64,000 nucleotides of DNA from assembly GCF_017948485.1 (NCBI RefSeq), contig NZ_JAFFSX010000011.1, positions 124,001-188,000 of the forward strand, in the 5' to 3' direction. The notes beneath the pieces were generated by a model that saw only the letters and a list, made by a program, of their open reading frames with translations, searched no databases and was not told the DNA's origin. The position numbers were made by a program, and so were the translations under genes. Shown here one piece after another: positions 1-7,832 of the stretch (the stretch's first letter is position 1; each line of letters opens with the position of its first letter). The DNA is from Streptomyces sp. GESEQ-35. GTDB lineage: Bacteria; Actinomycetota; Actinomycetes; Streptomycetales; Streptomycetaceae.

Positions 1-266
1 TTGAAGGCCACCCGTTCGGCGCATACCAGATGCATACGGGTGGCCGGGGCGCAATCGGGCAACCGTCGACGACCGCTGCCCGTAGAAGCCTTCTGCGGCC
101 TACTGTTGAGGGGTGCGCCTGCCGTGCCCAGCTGCGGTTGGGGCATCCCCTTGCTCAGAGAGGGCCTTGAAGGGCAGGGGGAAGGGTCTTCCAGCGCGGC
201 GCCGTCGAGGGATGTCTGGCAGCGGGCCGCGTGGCGTGGGCACCGCCGGCTGTGAGAGGGACGGGA
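1..266. other. Upstream region of the first gene; no gene recognised
   Basis: Open frames cross this stretch, but none has a recognisable product or good start signals. The last bases before position 267 are purine-rich and serve as the ribosome binding site of the next gene. I see no clear promoter hexamers or palindrome here. The upstream neighbour lies outside the window. Confidence 0.4.
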
Positions 267-2510
267 ATGGAACCGACCGAGAGCGCCGCCCCGTACTCGC
301 GGCTGCGCCTGCGCCGGGTCGCCGACGCATGGCGGGGGAGCCGGTGGGGCGGGCGGTCCGCGGCGCGTCCGGGCACGGAGGAGCGTACCGCCGGACAGCG
401 CCCCGCGGCCGACGGCCGGGGTACCGCACAACTCACCGCCGAACAAGCGCACAGCACACTGCCGGACCTCGACGCGGACCGGCACGCATCGTGGCCCGCA
501 CTGCCCGCCGCGGTCGTCGCGGGGGCCGGATTCGTCCTGGGCGGCGGCTTCTTCCGTGGGTTCACCGGTGACCACGCCCTCTTCCCGTCCGGCGCCGTGG
601 GCTGGTCGCTCGCGGTGCTGACCGGCATCATCGTCGGCCACCTGGTCGCGCTCGGCCGCGCCCGCTGGTGGGGCGGCACCGGCTCCGGCGCCGCCCTCAC
701 CCTCGCCGTTCTGATGCTGTACGGCTGGGTGCCCGCCGGAATGGTCAGCCTCACCGTCGTCGTCCTGGTCGGCATAGCCCGCCGCAACCGCTGGCGGCAG
801 GGCGTGCTGCACGGCGCGGTCGACATCCTCGGCATCGGCGCGGGTGCCCTGGTGCTGGCCGCGTTCGGCCGGGTGCCGTCCGTCGAGACCCCGTGGAACC
901 CCGACACCTGGACGTTCTACACCGCCCCCGAAGTGGTCCTCGTCGCGGTCGCCTATCTCCTGGTGACCCGCACTCTGCTCTGGTATCTGCACGCCCCGCG
1001 CACCGGTGGTCTGCCCACGGTCGCCCGCACCGCCCTGGTCAGACAGGGCCTGGTCACGGTCGCGCTGCTCGGCATCGCACCGCTGGTGTGTGTCGTGGCC
1101 GTGGCCAAGCCGGTGCTGCTGCCGATGTTCTCGATCCCCCTGATCGCCCTCGACTTCACCCTGTGGATAGCCCGGGCCCGGGCCGAGGAGCAACTGCGCG
1201 ACCCGCTCACCGGACTGCCCAACCGGCAGTGGCTGCTCGAACGCATATGGACCGCGCTGGACGACGCCGAGCGCATCGGCGCACGGTCCGCCCTGATGCT
1301 GATCGACCTCGACCGCTTCCGATCGGTCAATGACACGCTCGGTCATCTCGCCGGTGACCGGCTGCTGCTTCAGATAGCCGACCGGCTGCGGGTGGCGCTG
1401 CCGCGCGGGGCGGAGGCCGCGCGGCTCGGCGGGGACGAGTTCGCCGTCTTACTGCCGGTCGCCGACTCCACGACGTCCGCGACCCGTATCGCGCGCGGCC
1501 TGGTCGCCGCGCTCAGCTCCCCGCTCGACCTCGACGGACTCACCCTGGTCCTGGAGGCCAGCGCCGGAGTCGCCGTGTTCCCGGACCACGCCCTCGACGC
1601 GGAGGGCCTGCTGCGCCGGGCGGACGTGGCGATGTACCAGGCGAAGCGGGACCGCACGGGCGTCGAGGTCTACGAGTCCAAGCGGGACTCCAACACCCCC
1701 GACCGGCTCGGACTGCTGGGCGATCTGCGGCGCGCGCTCGACGCGCACGAGGTGGAGCTGCACTACCAGCCCAAGGTCCGCTTCGACGGACAGGTCGCCG
1801 GTCTCGAGGCGTTGGTCCGCTGGGTGCATCCCGAGCGCGGGAAGGTGCCGCCGGACGAGTTCATAGCGATCGCCGAGTCGTCCGGACTGATGCCGCATCT
1901 GACGGAGTACGTGCTGGACACCGCGCTCGCCCAGGTCGCCAAGTGGCGCGCACAGGGGCTGCACGTCCCGGTCGCGGTGAACGTGTCCCCGCGCGACGTC
2001 CACACCCCCGGGTTCGCGGGCTCCGTGGCCGCGCGGCTCGCCCGGCACGGCGTCCCGGCGGGGTCGCTCCAGCTGGAGATAACGGAACATGTGCTGCTGG
2101 AGGACCCGCAGCGAGCCGCCGACACCCTCGCCGGACTGACCGGGCACGGCGTGAAGATGTCGCTGGACGACTTCGGTACCGGGTACTCGTCGCTCGTGCA
2201 TCTGCGGCGGCTGCCGGTGAGCGAGCTGAAGATCGACCGTTCCTTCGTCGCCCGGCTGGCAATCGACAACGAGGACGCGGAGATCGTGCGGTGCACGGTG
2301 GATCTCGCCCACTCGCTGGGTCTGCTCGTGGTGGCGGAAGGCGTCGAGGACGACGAGACGTGGGAGCGGTTGCGGGATCTGCGGTGTGACGCCGTACAGG
2401 GCTGGCTGGTCGCCGCGGCGATGCCGGCCGAGGAGGCGACGGCGTGGTTGCGGGCGCGGGGGTCGCGGGGGTGGCAGCGGCCGCGGGCTGCACTGCCTGC
2501 GGCTGACTAG
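267..2510 (+). CDS. rmdB: Membrane GGDEF-EAL cyclic-di-GMP enzyme (RmdB-like)
   Basis: This is a 747-residue c-di-GMP turnover enzyme anchored in the cell membrane. The N-terminal third holds about seven or eight hydrophobic segments. A GGDEF domain follows from about residue 312 (DPLTGLPNR) with an intact GGDEF motif near 388. An EAL domain follows with LEALVRW at about 512-518. The EAL signature is complete: NVSP, LEITEH, DDFGTGYSSL, LKIDRSF, AEGVE and QGW, so phosphodiesterase activity is expected. ATG 267 was preferred over GTG 231 because a GAGAGGGACGGGA ribosome binding site directly precedes it. Residue 395, just after GGDEF, is a TTA leucine codon (1449-1451), so translation should depend on the bldA tRNA. 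The symbol rests on domain layout and on its position just before gatC, as I recall for S. coelicolor RmdB, a phosphodiesterase that affects colony development. Confidence 0.85.
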   Translation: MEPTESAAPYSRLRLRRVADAWRGSRWGGRSAARPGTEERTAGQRPAADGRGTAQLTAEQAHSTLPDLDADRHASWPALPAAVVAGAGFVLGGGFFRGFTGDHALFPSGAVGWSLAVLTGIIVGHLVALGRARWWGGTGSGAALTLAVLMLYGWVPAGMVSLTVVVLVGIARRNRWRQGVLHGAVDILGIGAGALVLAAFGRVPSVETPWNPDTWTFYTAPEVVLVAVAYLLVTRTLLWYLHAPRTGGLPTVARTALVRQGLVTVALLGIAPLVCVVAVAKPVLLPMFSIPLIALDFTLWIARARAEEQLRDPLTGLPNRQWLLERIWTALDDAERIGARSALMLIDLDRFRSVNDTLGHLAGDRLLLQIADRLRVALPRGAEAARLGGDEFAVLLPVADSTTSATRIARGLVAALSSPLDLDGLTLVLEASAGVAVFPDHALDAEGLLRRADVAMYQAKRDRTGVEVYESKRDSNTPDRLGLLGDLRRALDAHEVELHYQPKVRFDGQVAGLEALVRWVHPERGKVPPDEFIAIAESSGLMPHLTEYVLDTALAQVAKWRAQGLHVPVAVNVSPRDVHTPGFAGSVAARLARHGVPAGSLQLEITEHVLLEDPQRAADTLAGLTGHGVKMSLDDFGTGYSSLVHLRRLPVSELKIDRSFVARLAIDNEDAEIVRCTVDLAHSLGLLVVAEGVEDDETWERLRDLRCDAVQGWLVAAAMPAEEATAWLRARGSRGWQRPRAALPAAD

Positions 2511-2573
2511 GTTCTTTGGCGCCGGGCCGCCGTGGGGGTTTTCGCCGTGGCGGGTGCGGCGCCGTCGTGGCTT

Positions 2574-2605
2574 GTCGCGCAGTTCCCCGCGCCCCTTTGG
2601 GGCGC
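2574..2605. repeat. Dispersed intergenic palindromic repeat, copy 1
   Basis: The first 23 bases (2574-2596) recur exactly at 44378-44400. The copy ends in a hairpin with arms GCGCCCC and GGGGCGC around TTT. It lies between rmdB and gatC, where it could act as a weak terminator. In both copies the repeat is followed by GGGGCGCTG. Similar elements are common between Streptomyces genes. Confidence 0.6.
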
Positions 2606-2630
2606 TGCCCCGCGGGGGCGCGGAAACCGT

Positions 2631-2661
2631 TTCACGGTCACGGGTCCCCGCCCCATAGGAT
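2631..2661 (+). promoter_or_regulatory. Possible promoter of the gatCAB operon
   Basis: A TAGGAT hexamer at 2656-2661 resembles the Streptomyces -10 pattern TAnnnT. TTCACG lies 19 bases upstream. The predicted start would leave a leader of about 30 bases before gatC, which contains an AGAGGA ribosome binding site. The spacing is longer than ideal. Confidence 0.35.
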
Positions 2662-2701
2662 TGGCCCCAAACCACACACTCTCACCCCAGAGGATCGCTG
2701 C

Positions 2702-2998
2702 ATGCCTGGCATCACGCGCGAGGAGGTCGCCCACCTCGCACGGCTGGCGCGTCTGGAGCTGAAGCCCGAAGAGCTCGAACACTTCGCGGGACAGCTGGAC
2801 GACATCATCGGCGCGGTCGCACGCGTCAGTGAGGTCGCCGACCAAGACGTACCGCCGACCTCGCACCCGCTCCCGCTGACGAACGTCATGCGGGCGGACG
2901 AGGTCCGTCCGTCGCTCACCCCCGAGCAGGCGCTCTCCGGCGCCCCGGCCCAGGAGCAGCAGCGTTTCAAGGTGCCGCAGATCCTGGGGGAGGACTAA
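2702..2998 (+). CDS. gatC: Glutamyl-tRNA(Gln)/aspartyl-tRNA(Asn) amidotransferase subunit C
   Basis: GatC is the small scaffolding subunit of the GatCAB amidotransferase, which converts Glu-tRNA(Gln) and Asp-tRNA(Asn) to the correct amidated forms. The 98-residue length is normal. The N-terminal pattern ITREEVAHLARLARLEL and the later LRADEV-like segment (NVMRADEVRPSL) are typical of the family. It is the first gene of gatC-gatA-small ORF-gatB, and gatA starts 7 bases after its stop. ATG 2702 was chosen because an AGAGGA motif precedes it and the family begins there. The longer frame from 2516 has no support. Confidence 0.95.
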   Translation: MPGITREEVAHLARLARLELKPEELEHFAGQLDDIIGAVARVSEVADQDVPPTSHPLPLTNVMRADEVRPSLTPEQALSGAPAQEQQRFKVPQILGED

Positions 2999-3005
2999 AA
3001 CCGCC

Positions 3006-4505
3006 ATGACGGACAGCAACATCATCAAGCTCACCGCCGCCGAGACCGCCGCGAAGATCGCTTCCGGTGAACTCACCGCGGTACAGGTCACCGAGGCCCA
3101 CCTGGCCCGTATCGAGGCCGTCGACGAGAAGGTCCACGCCTTCCTGCACATCAACCGCGAGGGGGCGTTGGCCCAGGCCCGCGCCGTCGACGAGAAGCGC
3201 GCCAAGGGCGAGAAGCTCGGCCCGCTCGCCGGCGTTCCCCTCGCGCTGAAGGACATCTTCACCACCGAGGGCATCCCGACCACCGTCGGTTCCAAGATCC
3301 TCGAGGGCTGGATCCCGCCGTACGACGCGACGCTCACCAAGCGGCTGAAGGCCGCCGACGTCGTCATCCTCGGCAAGACCAACATGGACGAGTTCGCCAT
3401 GGGGTCCAGCACCGAGAACAGCGCCTACGGGCCCACCGGCAACCCCTGGGACCTCACGAGGATCCCCGGCGGCTCCGGCGGCGGTTCCTCCGCCGCGCTG
3501 GCCGCGCACATGGCCCCCCTCGCCATCGGCACCGACACCGGCGGTTCCATCCGCCAGCCGGCCTCGGTCACCGGCACGGTGGGCGTGAAGCCGACGTACG
3601 GAGCGGTCTCCCGCTACGGCATGGTCGCCTTCTCCAGCTCCCTCGACCAGGGCGGCCCCTGCGCCCGTACGGTCCTGGACGCGGCGCTTCTGCACGAGGT
3701 CATCGCCGGGCACGACCCGATGGACTCCACCTCCATCGACGCCCCGGTCCCGCCGGTCGTCGAGGCCGCCCGCAACGGCAGCGTCCAGGGCATGCGCGTC
3801 GGCGTCGTCAAGCAGTTCCGCGGCGAGGGCTACCAGGCCGGTGTCATCCAGCGCTTCGACGAGTCCGTCGCGCTGCTGAAGGAGCTGGGCGCCGAGATCG
3901 TCGAGCTGGACTGCCCGTCCTTCGACCTGGCCCTGTCGGCGTACTACCTGATCGCGCCCTCCGAGTGCTCCTCCAACCTCGCCCGCTTCGACGGCCTGCG
4001 CTACGGCCTGCGGACCGGCGACGACGGCACGCACTCCGCCGAGGAGGTCACCTCCCTCACCCGTGAGGCGGGCTTCGGCCCCGAGGTGAAGCGCCGCATC
4101 ATGCTCGGTACGTATGCCCTCTCGAGTGGCTACTACGACGCGTACTACGGCAGCGCCCAGAAGGTCCGTACGCTCATCACCCGCGACTTCGAGAAGGCCT
4201 TCGAGCAGGTCGACGTCATCGTCTCCCCGACGACGCCGACCACCGCCTTCCCGATCGGCGAGCGCGCCGACGACCCGATGGCGATGTATCTCGCGGACCT
4301 GTGCACCATCCCGACCAACCTGGCCGGCAACGCGGCCATGTCGCTGCCCTGCGGTCTCGCGCCGGAGGACAACCTCCCAGTCGGGCTTCAGATCATCGCG
4401 CCGGCGCTGAAGGACGACCGTCTGTACAAGGTCGGGGCCGCCGTAGAGGCCGCCTTCGTGGAAAGGTGGGGGCACCCGTTGCTCGAGGAGGCTCCGTCGC
4501 TGTGA
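3006..4505 (+). CDS. gatA: Glutamyl-tRNA(Gln)/aspartyl-tRNA(Asn) amidotransferase subunit A
   Basis: GatA is the glutaminase/amidase subunit. It releases ammonia from glutamine and passes it to GatB for transamidation of misacylated tRNA. The 499-residue protein has the amidase-signature triad: lysine in ALKDIF near residue 81, the cis-serine in GGSGGGSSAA near 155-164, and the nucleophilic serine in GTDTGGSIRQPAS near 178-190. GGGGGAGG lies upstream of the ATG. Its stop overlaps the GTG start of the next small gene (GTGA), which indicates translational coupling. Confidence 0.97.
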   Translation: MTDSNIIKLTAAETAAKIASGELTAVQVTEAHLARIEAVDEKVHAFLHINREGALAQARAVDEKRAKGEKLGPLAGVPLALKDIFTTEGIPTTVGSKILEGWIPPYDATLTKRLKAADVVILGKTNMDEFAMGSSTENSAYGPTGNPWDLTRIPGGSGGGSSAALAAHMAPLAIGTDTGGSIRQPASVTGTVGVKPTYGAVSRYGMVAFSSSLDQGGPCARTVLDAALLHEVIAGHDPMDSTSIDAPVPPVVEAARNGSVQGMRVGVVKQFRGEGYQAGVIQRFDESVALLKELGAEIVELDCPSFDLALSAYYLIAPSECSSNLARFDGLRYGLRTGDDGTHSAEEVTSLTREAGFGPEVKRRIMLGTYALSSGYYDAYYGSAQKVRTLITRDFEKAFEQVDVIVSPTTPTTAFPIGERADDPMAMYLADLCTIPTNLAGNAAMSLPCGLAPEDNLPVGLQIIAPALKDDRLYKVGAAVEAAFVERWGHPLLEEAPSL

Positions 4506-4744
4506 GTAAGGCACTGTCCAAGGCCAAGGGCTTCAAGAAGTCCAAGTCCGGTACGTACCTGTCCATGGCCACCACCGCGTTCGGCGCGGTCAGTGTCGCG
4601 AAGCAGGTCAAGAGGGCCCGCTCCGAGAACGACACGCTGCGCCTGATCGACGCGGCCGTGTCCGCCGCCGCCATCGTCACCGGCCTCGCCATCCTCTACC
4701 GCGAGCTCAAGCGGCTGGGCGACGACGACGTTCTGCTGGGCTGA
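4502..4744 (+). CDS. Small basic protein with a C-terminal hydrophobic helix, inside the gatCAB operon
   Basis: This 80-residue protein has no function I recognise. The first 20 residues are rich in lysine and serine (KALSKAKGFKKSKSGTY). A hydrophobic segment, AAVSAAAIVTGLAILYREL, follows at about residues 51-69, so it may be a small membrane-associated protein. Its GTG start overlaps the gatA stop by four bases, and gatB begins 15 bases after its stop, so it should be co-translated with the amidotransferase. As I recall, a gene sits at the same place in S. coelicolor (between SCO5499 and SCO5501). That conservation supports a real gene but does not show a role. Confidence 0.8.
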   Translation: MSKALSKAKGFKKSKSGTYLSMATTAFGAVSVAKQVKRARSENDTLRLIDAAVSAAAIVTGLAILYRELKRLGDDDVLLG

Positions 4745-4759
4745 GAGGGAAGTTTCACC

Positions 4760-6274
4760 GTGACCACCACGACCGACCTGGTGTCGTACGAGGACGCGCT
4801 GGCGTCGTACGACCCCGTCATGGGCCTTGAGGTCCATGTCGAACTCGGCACCAGGACCAAGATGTTCTGCGGCTGTTCGACCGAGCTCGGTGCCGAGCCC
4901 AACTCGCAGACCTGCCCGACCTGCCTCGGCATGCCGGGCGCGCTTCCCGTCGTCAACGCGACCGGCGTCGAGTCCGCGATCAAGATCGGTCTCGCGCTGA
5001 ACTGCGAGATCGCCGAGTGGTGCCGCTTCGCCCGGAAGAACTACTTCTATCCGGACATGCCGAAGAACTTCCAGACCTCCCAGTACGACGAGCCGATCGC
5101 CTTCAACGGCTACCTCGACGTACAGCTGGAGGACGGCGAGACCTTCCGCGTGGAGATCGAGCGCGCCCACATGGAGGAGGACACCGGAAAGTCGCTGCAC
5201 GTCGGCGGCGCCACCGGCCGGATCCACGGCGCGTCCCACTCGCTGCTCGACTACAACCGGGCCGGCATCCCCCTCATCGAGATCGTCACCAAGCCGATCG
5301 AGGGCGCGGGCGAGCGTGCTCCCGAGGTCGCGAAGGCGTACGTCGCCGAGCTGCGCGAGCTCATCAAGGCGCTCGGTGTGTCGGAAGCCCGCATGGAGCA
5401 GGGGCAGATGCGCTGCGACGTGAACCTGTCGCTGCGCCCGCACGGCCGCGAAAAGTTCGGTACGCGCTCCGAGACGAAGAACGTCAACTCGCTGCGTTCC
5501 GTGGAGCGTGCGGCCCGCTTCGAGATCCAGCGGCATGCCGCCGTACTCAACAGCGGCGGCACGATCATCCAGGAGACCCGGCACTTCCACGAGGACACCG
5601 GGTCGACGACCTCGGGCCGAGTGAAGGAAGAGGCCGAGGACTACCGGTACTTCCCCGAGCCGGACCTGGTTCCGGTGGCCCCCACGCGTGAGTGGGTCGA
5701 GGAGATCCGCGGCGTGCTGCCGGAGATGCCGCTGGCCCGCCGGAACAGGCTCCGCGCGGAGTGGGGCATCGCGGCGATCGACATGCAGGCGATCCTCAAC
5801 GCCGGTGCGCTGGACCTGATCGTCGCCACGATCGACGCCGGTGCCGACGCGGCCTCCGCCCGCAAGTGGTGGATGGGCGAACTGGCGCGCAGTGCCAACG
5901 ATTCGGGCACCTCGCTCGACCGGCTGGCGATCACTCCGGCGCAGGTCGCCCGGGTCGCCGAGCTCGTCTCGAAGGGTGACCTGAACGACAAGCTGGCCCG
6001 CCAGGTCATCGAGGGCGTCCTCGCGGGCGAAGGCACCCCGGACGAGGTCGTCGACAAGCGCGGTCTGAAGGTCGTCTCCGACGAGGGCGCGCTCGGTCAG
6101 GCCGTCGACGAGGCCATCGCCGGCAACCCCGGCATCGCGGACAAGATCCGCGGCGGCAAGGTGGCCGCGGCCGGCGCCCTGGTCGGTGCGGTCATGAAGG
6201 CCACGCGCGGACAGGCGGACGCGGCCCGCGTCAAGGAGCTGATCCTGGAGAGGCTGGGCGTCAGCGAGGGCTGA
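4760..6274 (+). CDS. gatB: Glutamyl-tRNA(Gln)/aspartyl-tRNA(Asn) amidotransferase subunit B
   Basis: GatB is the kinase/transamidase subunit that binds misacylated tRNA and completes amide formation. The 504-residue length is standard. The family start HVELGTRTKMFCGC is followed by zinc-site cysteines (CGCS...CPTC). The central YNRAGIPLIEIVTKP segment is present, and the C-terminal half contains the tRNA-binding YqeY-like tail (from about residue 355 to the end). The start is GTG 4760, 15 bases after the preceding small gene, with GAGAGGGAAG upstream. A perfect hairpin follows the stop and separates it from the convergent methyltransferase. Confidence 0.97.
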   Translation: MTTTTDLVSYEDALASYDPVMGLEVHVELGTRTKMFCGCSTELGAEPNSQTCPTCLGMPGALPVVNATGVESAIKIGLALNCEIAEWCRFARKNYFYPDMPKNFQTSQYDEPIAFNGYLDVQLEDGETFRVEIERAHMEEDTGKSLHVGGATGRIHGASHSLLDYNRAGIPLIEIVTKPIEGAGERAPEVAKAYVAELRELIKALGVSEARMEQGQMRCDVNLSLRPHGREKFGTRSETKNVNSLRSVERAARFEIQRHAAVLNSGGTIIQETRHFHEDTGSTTSGRVKEEAEDYRYFPEPDLVPVAPTREWVEEIRGVLPEMPLARRNRLRAEWGIAAIDMQAILNAGALDLIVATIDAGADAASARKWWMGELARSANDSGTSLDRLAITPAQVARVAELVSKGDLNDKLARQVIEGVLAGEGTPDEVVDKRGLKVVSDEGALGQAVDEAIAGNPGIADKIRGGKVAAAGALVGAVMKATRGQADAARVKELILERLGVSEG

Positions 6275-6298
6275 TTCCGGGTTTCACACAGCCCTGGG

Positions 6299-6324
6299 GG
6301 GATGCATCGCAACCGATGCATCCC
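6299..6324. terminator. Hairpin between convergent gatB and methyltransferase genes
   Basis: Perfect 11-bp arms, GGGATGCATCG (6299-6309) and CGATGCATCCC (6314-6324), surround a CAAC loop. There is no T run, as is usual in Streptomyces. It probably terminates transcription in both directions. Confidence 0.75.
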
Positions 6325-6358
6325 ACCAGGTGCGTTCGCGAGAGACCGCAACCGCCTT

Positions 6359-7162
6359 CTACAGACGGCGTCCCACCAGCCGTACGAAGCCCAGCGCGCG
6401 CCCCTCGTCCACCCGCACCATCTCGCTGACCTGGCGGGCCATCGACCGATGGAACTCCTCGGGGCTCTCCGCGGCGACCACGTCGCACCACAGCAGCCAG
6501 TCCCGCCAGCCCTCGTCCAGCCAGTCGGCCGTCTCGACCTCGACGGCCCCGCTGCGCGTCCAGTGGCGCCGCCACCAGTCGGCGGAGTGGAAGCACCAGA
6601 AGTCGGGCTCCCAGTAGGGCTTGAGATGCTCCGGGGGCTCGGTGCCCGCCGGCTCCTCCCGCAGCGCGGGCACGACGACACCGATCCGCCCGCCCGGCTT
6701 CAACAGCCGGGTCAGCGTGGGCAGATAGAGGTCGTCGGTGCCGAAGTACTGGTACGCGTCGATGCTCACGATCGCGTCGAAGCTCGCCTCGGCGAACGGC
6801 AGGTCGTGCGCCTCGGTGTGCACGGCCTGCACACGGTCGGTGAACCCAGCCTCGGCGATACGCCGGGCGTTGTCATCGGGCTTGATCCACAGGTCGGCCG
6901 CGGTGACCTGGGCGTCGTACTCACGGGCCAGGAAGACCGAGGTCATCGCCCGGCCGCAGCCCATGTCGAGCACGGGTGCGCCGGGGCGGAGGGTGTCCAG
7001 GCCGAGTGCGGGGGCCAGCCACTCCAGCAGCCACAGCGCGTTCGGGCCCATCTGGTTCTCGATGACCCAGCTGACGTCGTAGCTGTTGCTGCGCGGGTAG
7101 CGGGCGTGGGTCAGCCGCTTGGTGAGGTCCTCATTCGAGGTCCTCCGGGTGATGTCTGGCAT
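6359..7162 (-). CDS. SAM-dependent methyltransferase (class I), substrate unknown
   Basis: The 267-residue protein has a class I methyltransferase fold. Motif I VLDMGCGRAMTSVF starts near residue 63. An acidic ribose-binding position follows in VTAADLW near 89. Motif IV-like AIVSIDAYQYFG lies near 129-140, and LLKPGGRIGVVVP follows near 153-165. The tryptophan-rich C-terminal part, with FWCFHSADWWRRHW, is probably substrate-specific. The start at 7162 is supported by AAGGAG 12 bases upstream. It is a single gene, convergent with gatB. I cannot name the acceptor. Confidence 0.85.
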   Translation of the reverse strand: MPDITRRTSNEDLTKRLTHARYPRSNSYDVSWVIENQMGPNALWLLEWLAPALGLDTLRPGAPVLDMGCGRAMTSVFLAREYDAQVTAADLWIKPDDNARRIAEAGFTDRVQAVHTEAHDLPFAEASFDAIVSIDAYQYFGTDDLYLPTLTRLLKPGGRIGVVVPALREEPAGTEPPEHLKPYWEPDFWCFHSADWWRRHWTRSGAVEVETADWLDEGWRDWLLWCDVVAAESPEEFHRSMARQVSEMVRVDEGRALGFVRLVGRRL

Positions 7163-7350
7163 CGGTGAACGGGCTCCTTGAGTCCTGGGAAGCGGAGAGG
7201 GATACGGAGGAGCTCGGTCGGACGCTCAAACAATGCACCTGCTTCGGCCGGCGGCGAGATGCCGCGAGGGCGGCGGACGTTCGGAAGCTAACAGCCGGGG
7301 CCGGCGCCCCGCACCCGGATTCTCAGCCGGAGGCGCTACGCTCCCCCGCC

Positions 7351-7638
7351 ATGAACGGACGCGGTGAATCCGAGATACCCGAGGACCCCGTGCAGGAGGT
7401 GCGGCGGGCCCGTTGGACAGCGGGCGGGGTCGGGGGACTGCTGGCCCTCGCGGGGCTGGCCGCGTCGGCCCTCCGCTTCACCGGCTCGGCGCCGACGGTT
7501 GTTCCGGCCGCGTACGCCTTCGGCGCGGTCGTGTGCGCGCTGGCGTCGGTCCTGGGGTCCCGGGGGCGAACCCGAAGGGCGTTGTGGCTGCTGATCATCG
7601 GGGTGATGGTGATGGCTCTGGGCGACCAGTTCGACTGA
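7351..7638 (+). CDS. Small two-helix membrane protein, unknown function
   Basis: This 95-residue protein has two hydrophobic stretches. The first is GGVGGLLALAGLAASAL plus APTVVPAAYAFGAVVCALASVLG. The second is ALWLLIIGVMVMAL near the C terminus. The N terminus is acidic and charged. ATG 7351 was chosen over the longer frame from 7165 because the extension overlaps the divergent methyltransferase promoter and reads as non-coding. No strong ribosome binding site is visible. No function can be assigned. Confidence 0.6.
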   Translation: MNGRGESEIPEDPVQEVRRARWTAGGVGGLLALAGLAASALRFTGSAPTVVPAAYAFGAVVCALASVLGSRGRTRRALWLLIIGVMVMALGDQFD

Positions 7639-7766
7639 TGTGACAGAGTGACCGTTACTGTCCTGTGATCTGCCTCCCACTCCTGTGAATAAGCCCACGA
7701 ACGCGATAAACGATCACTTGCCCCTGCAAGAGTGGGCCGCGTATTGCTCATACGTTCTTTGCGGGC

Positions 7767-7783
7767 CGTTCACGTCATGAACG
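7767..7783. promoter_or_regulatory. Palindrome upstream of the MMPL gene
   Basis: Arms CGTTCA and TGAACG are separated by 5 bases, 50 bases before the GTG start. The 17-bp size and position suit a repressor site for the transporter, but no regulator gene is adjacent. Confidence 0.4.
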
Positions 7784-7832
7784 ACTGTTCCCGGTCAAAG
7801 ATCCACAAATCGTCACCCCTGGGAGCACGTTC

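Noticed and set aside
1..255. 84-codon frame at the left edge
   Set aside because: No ribosome binding site or recognisable protein, and it overlaps the rmdB leader. It may be chance.
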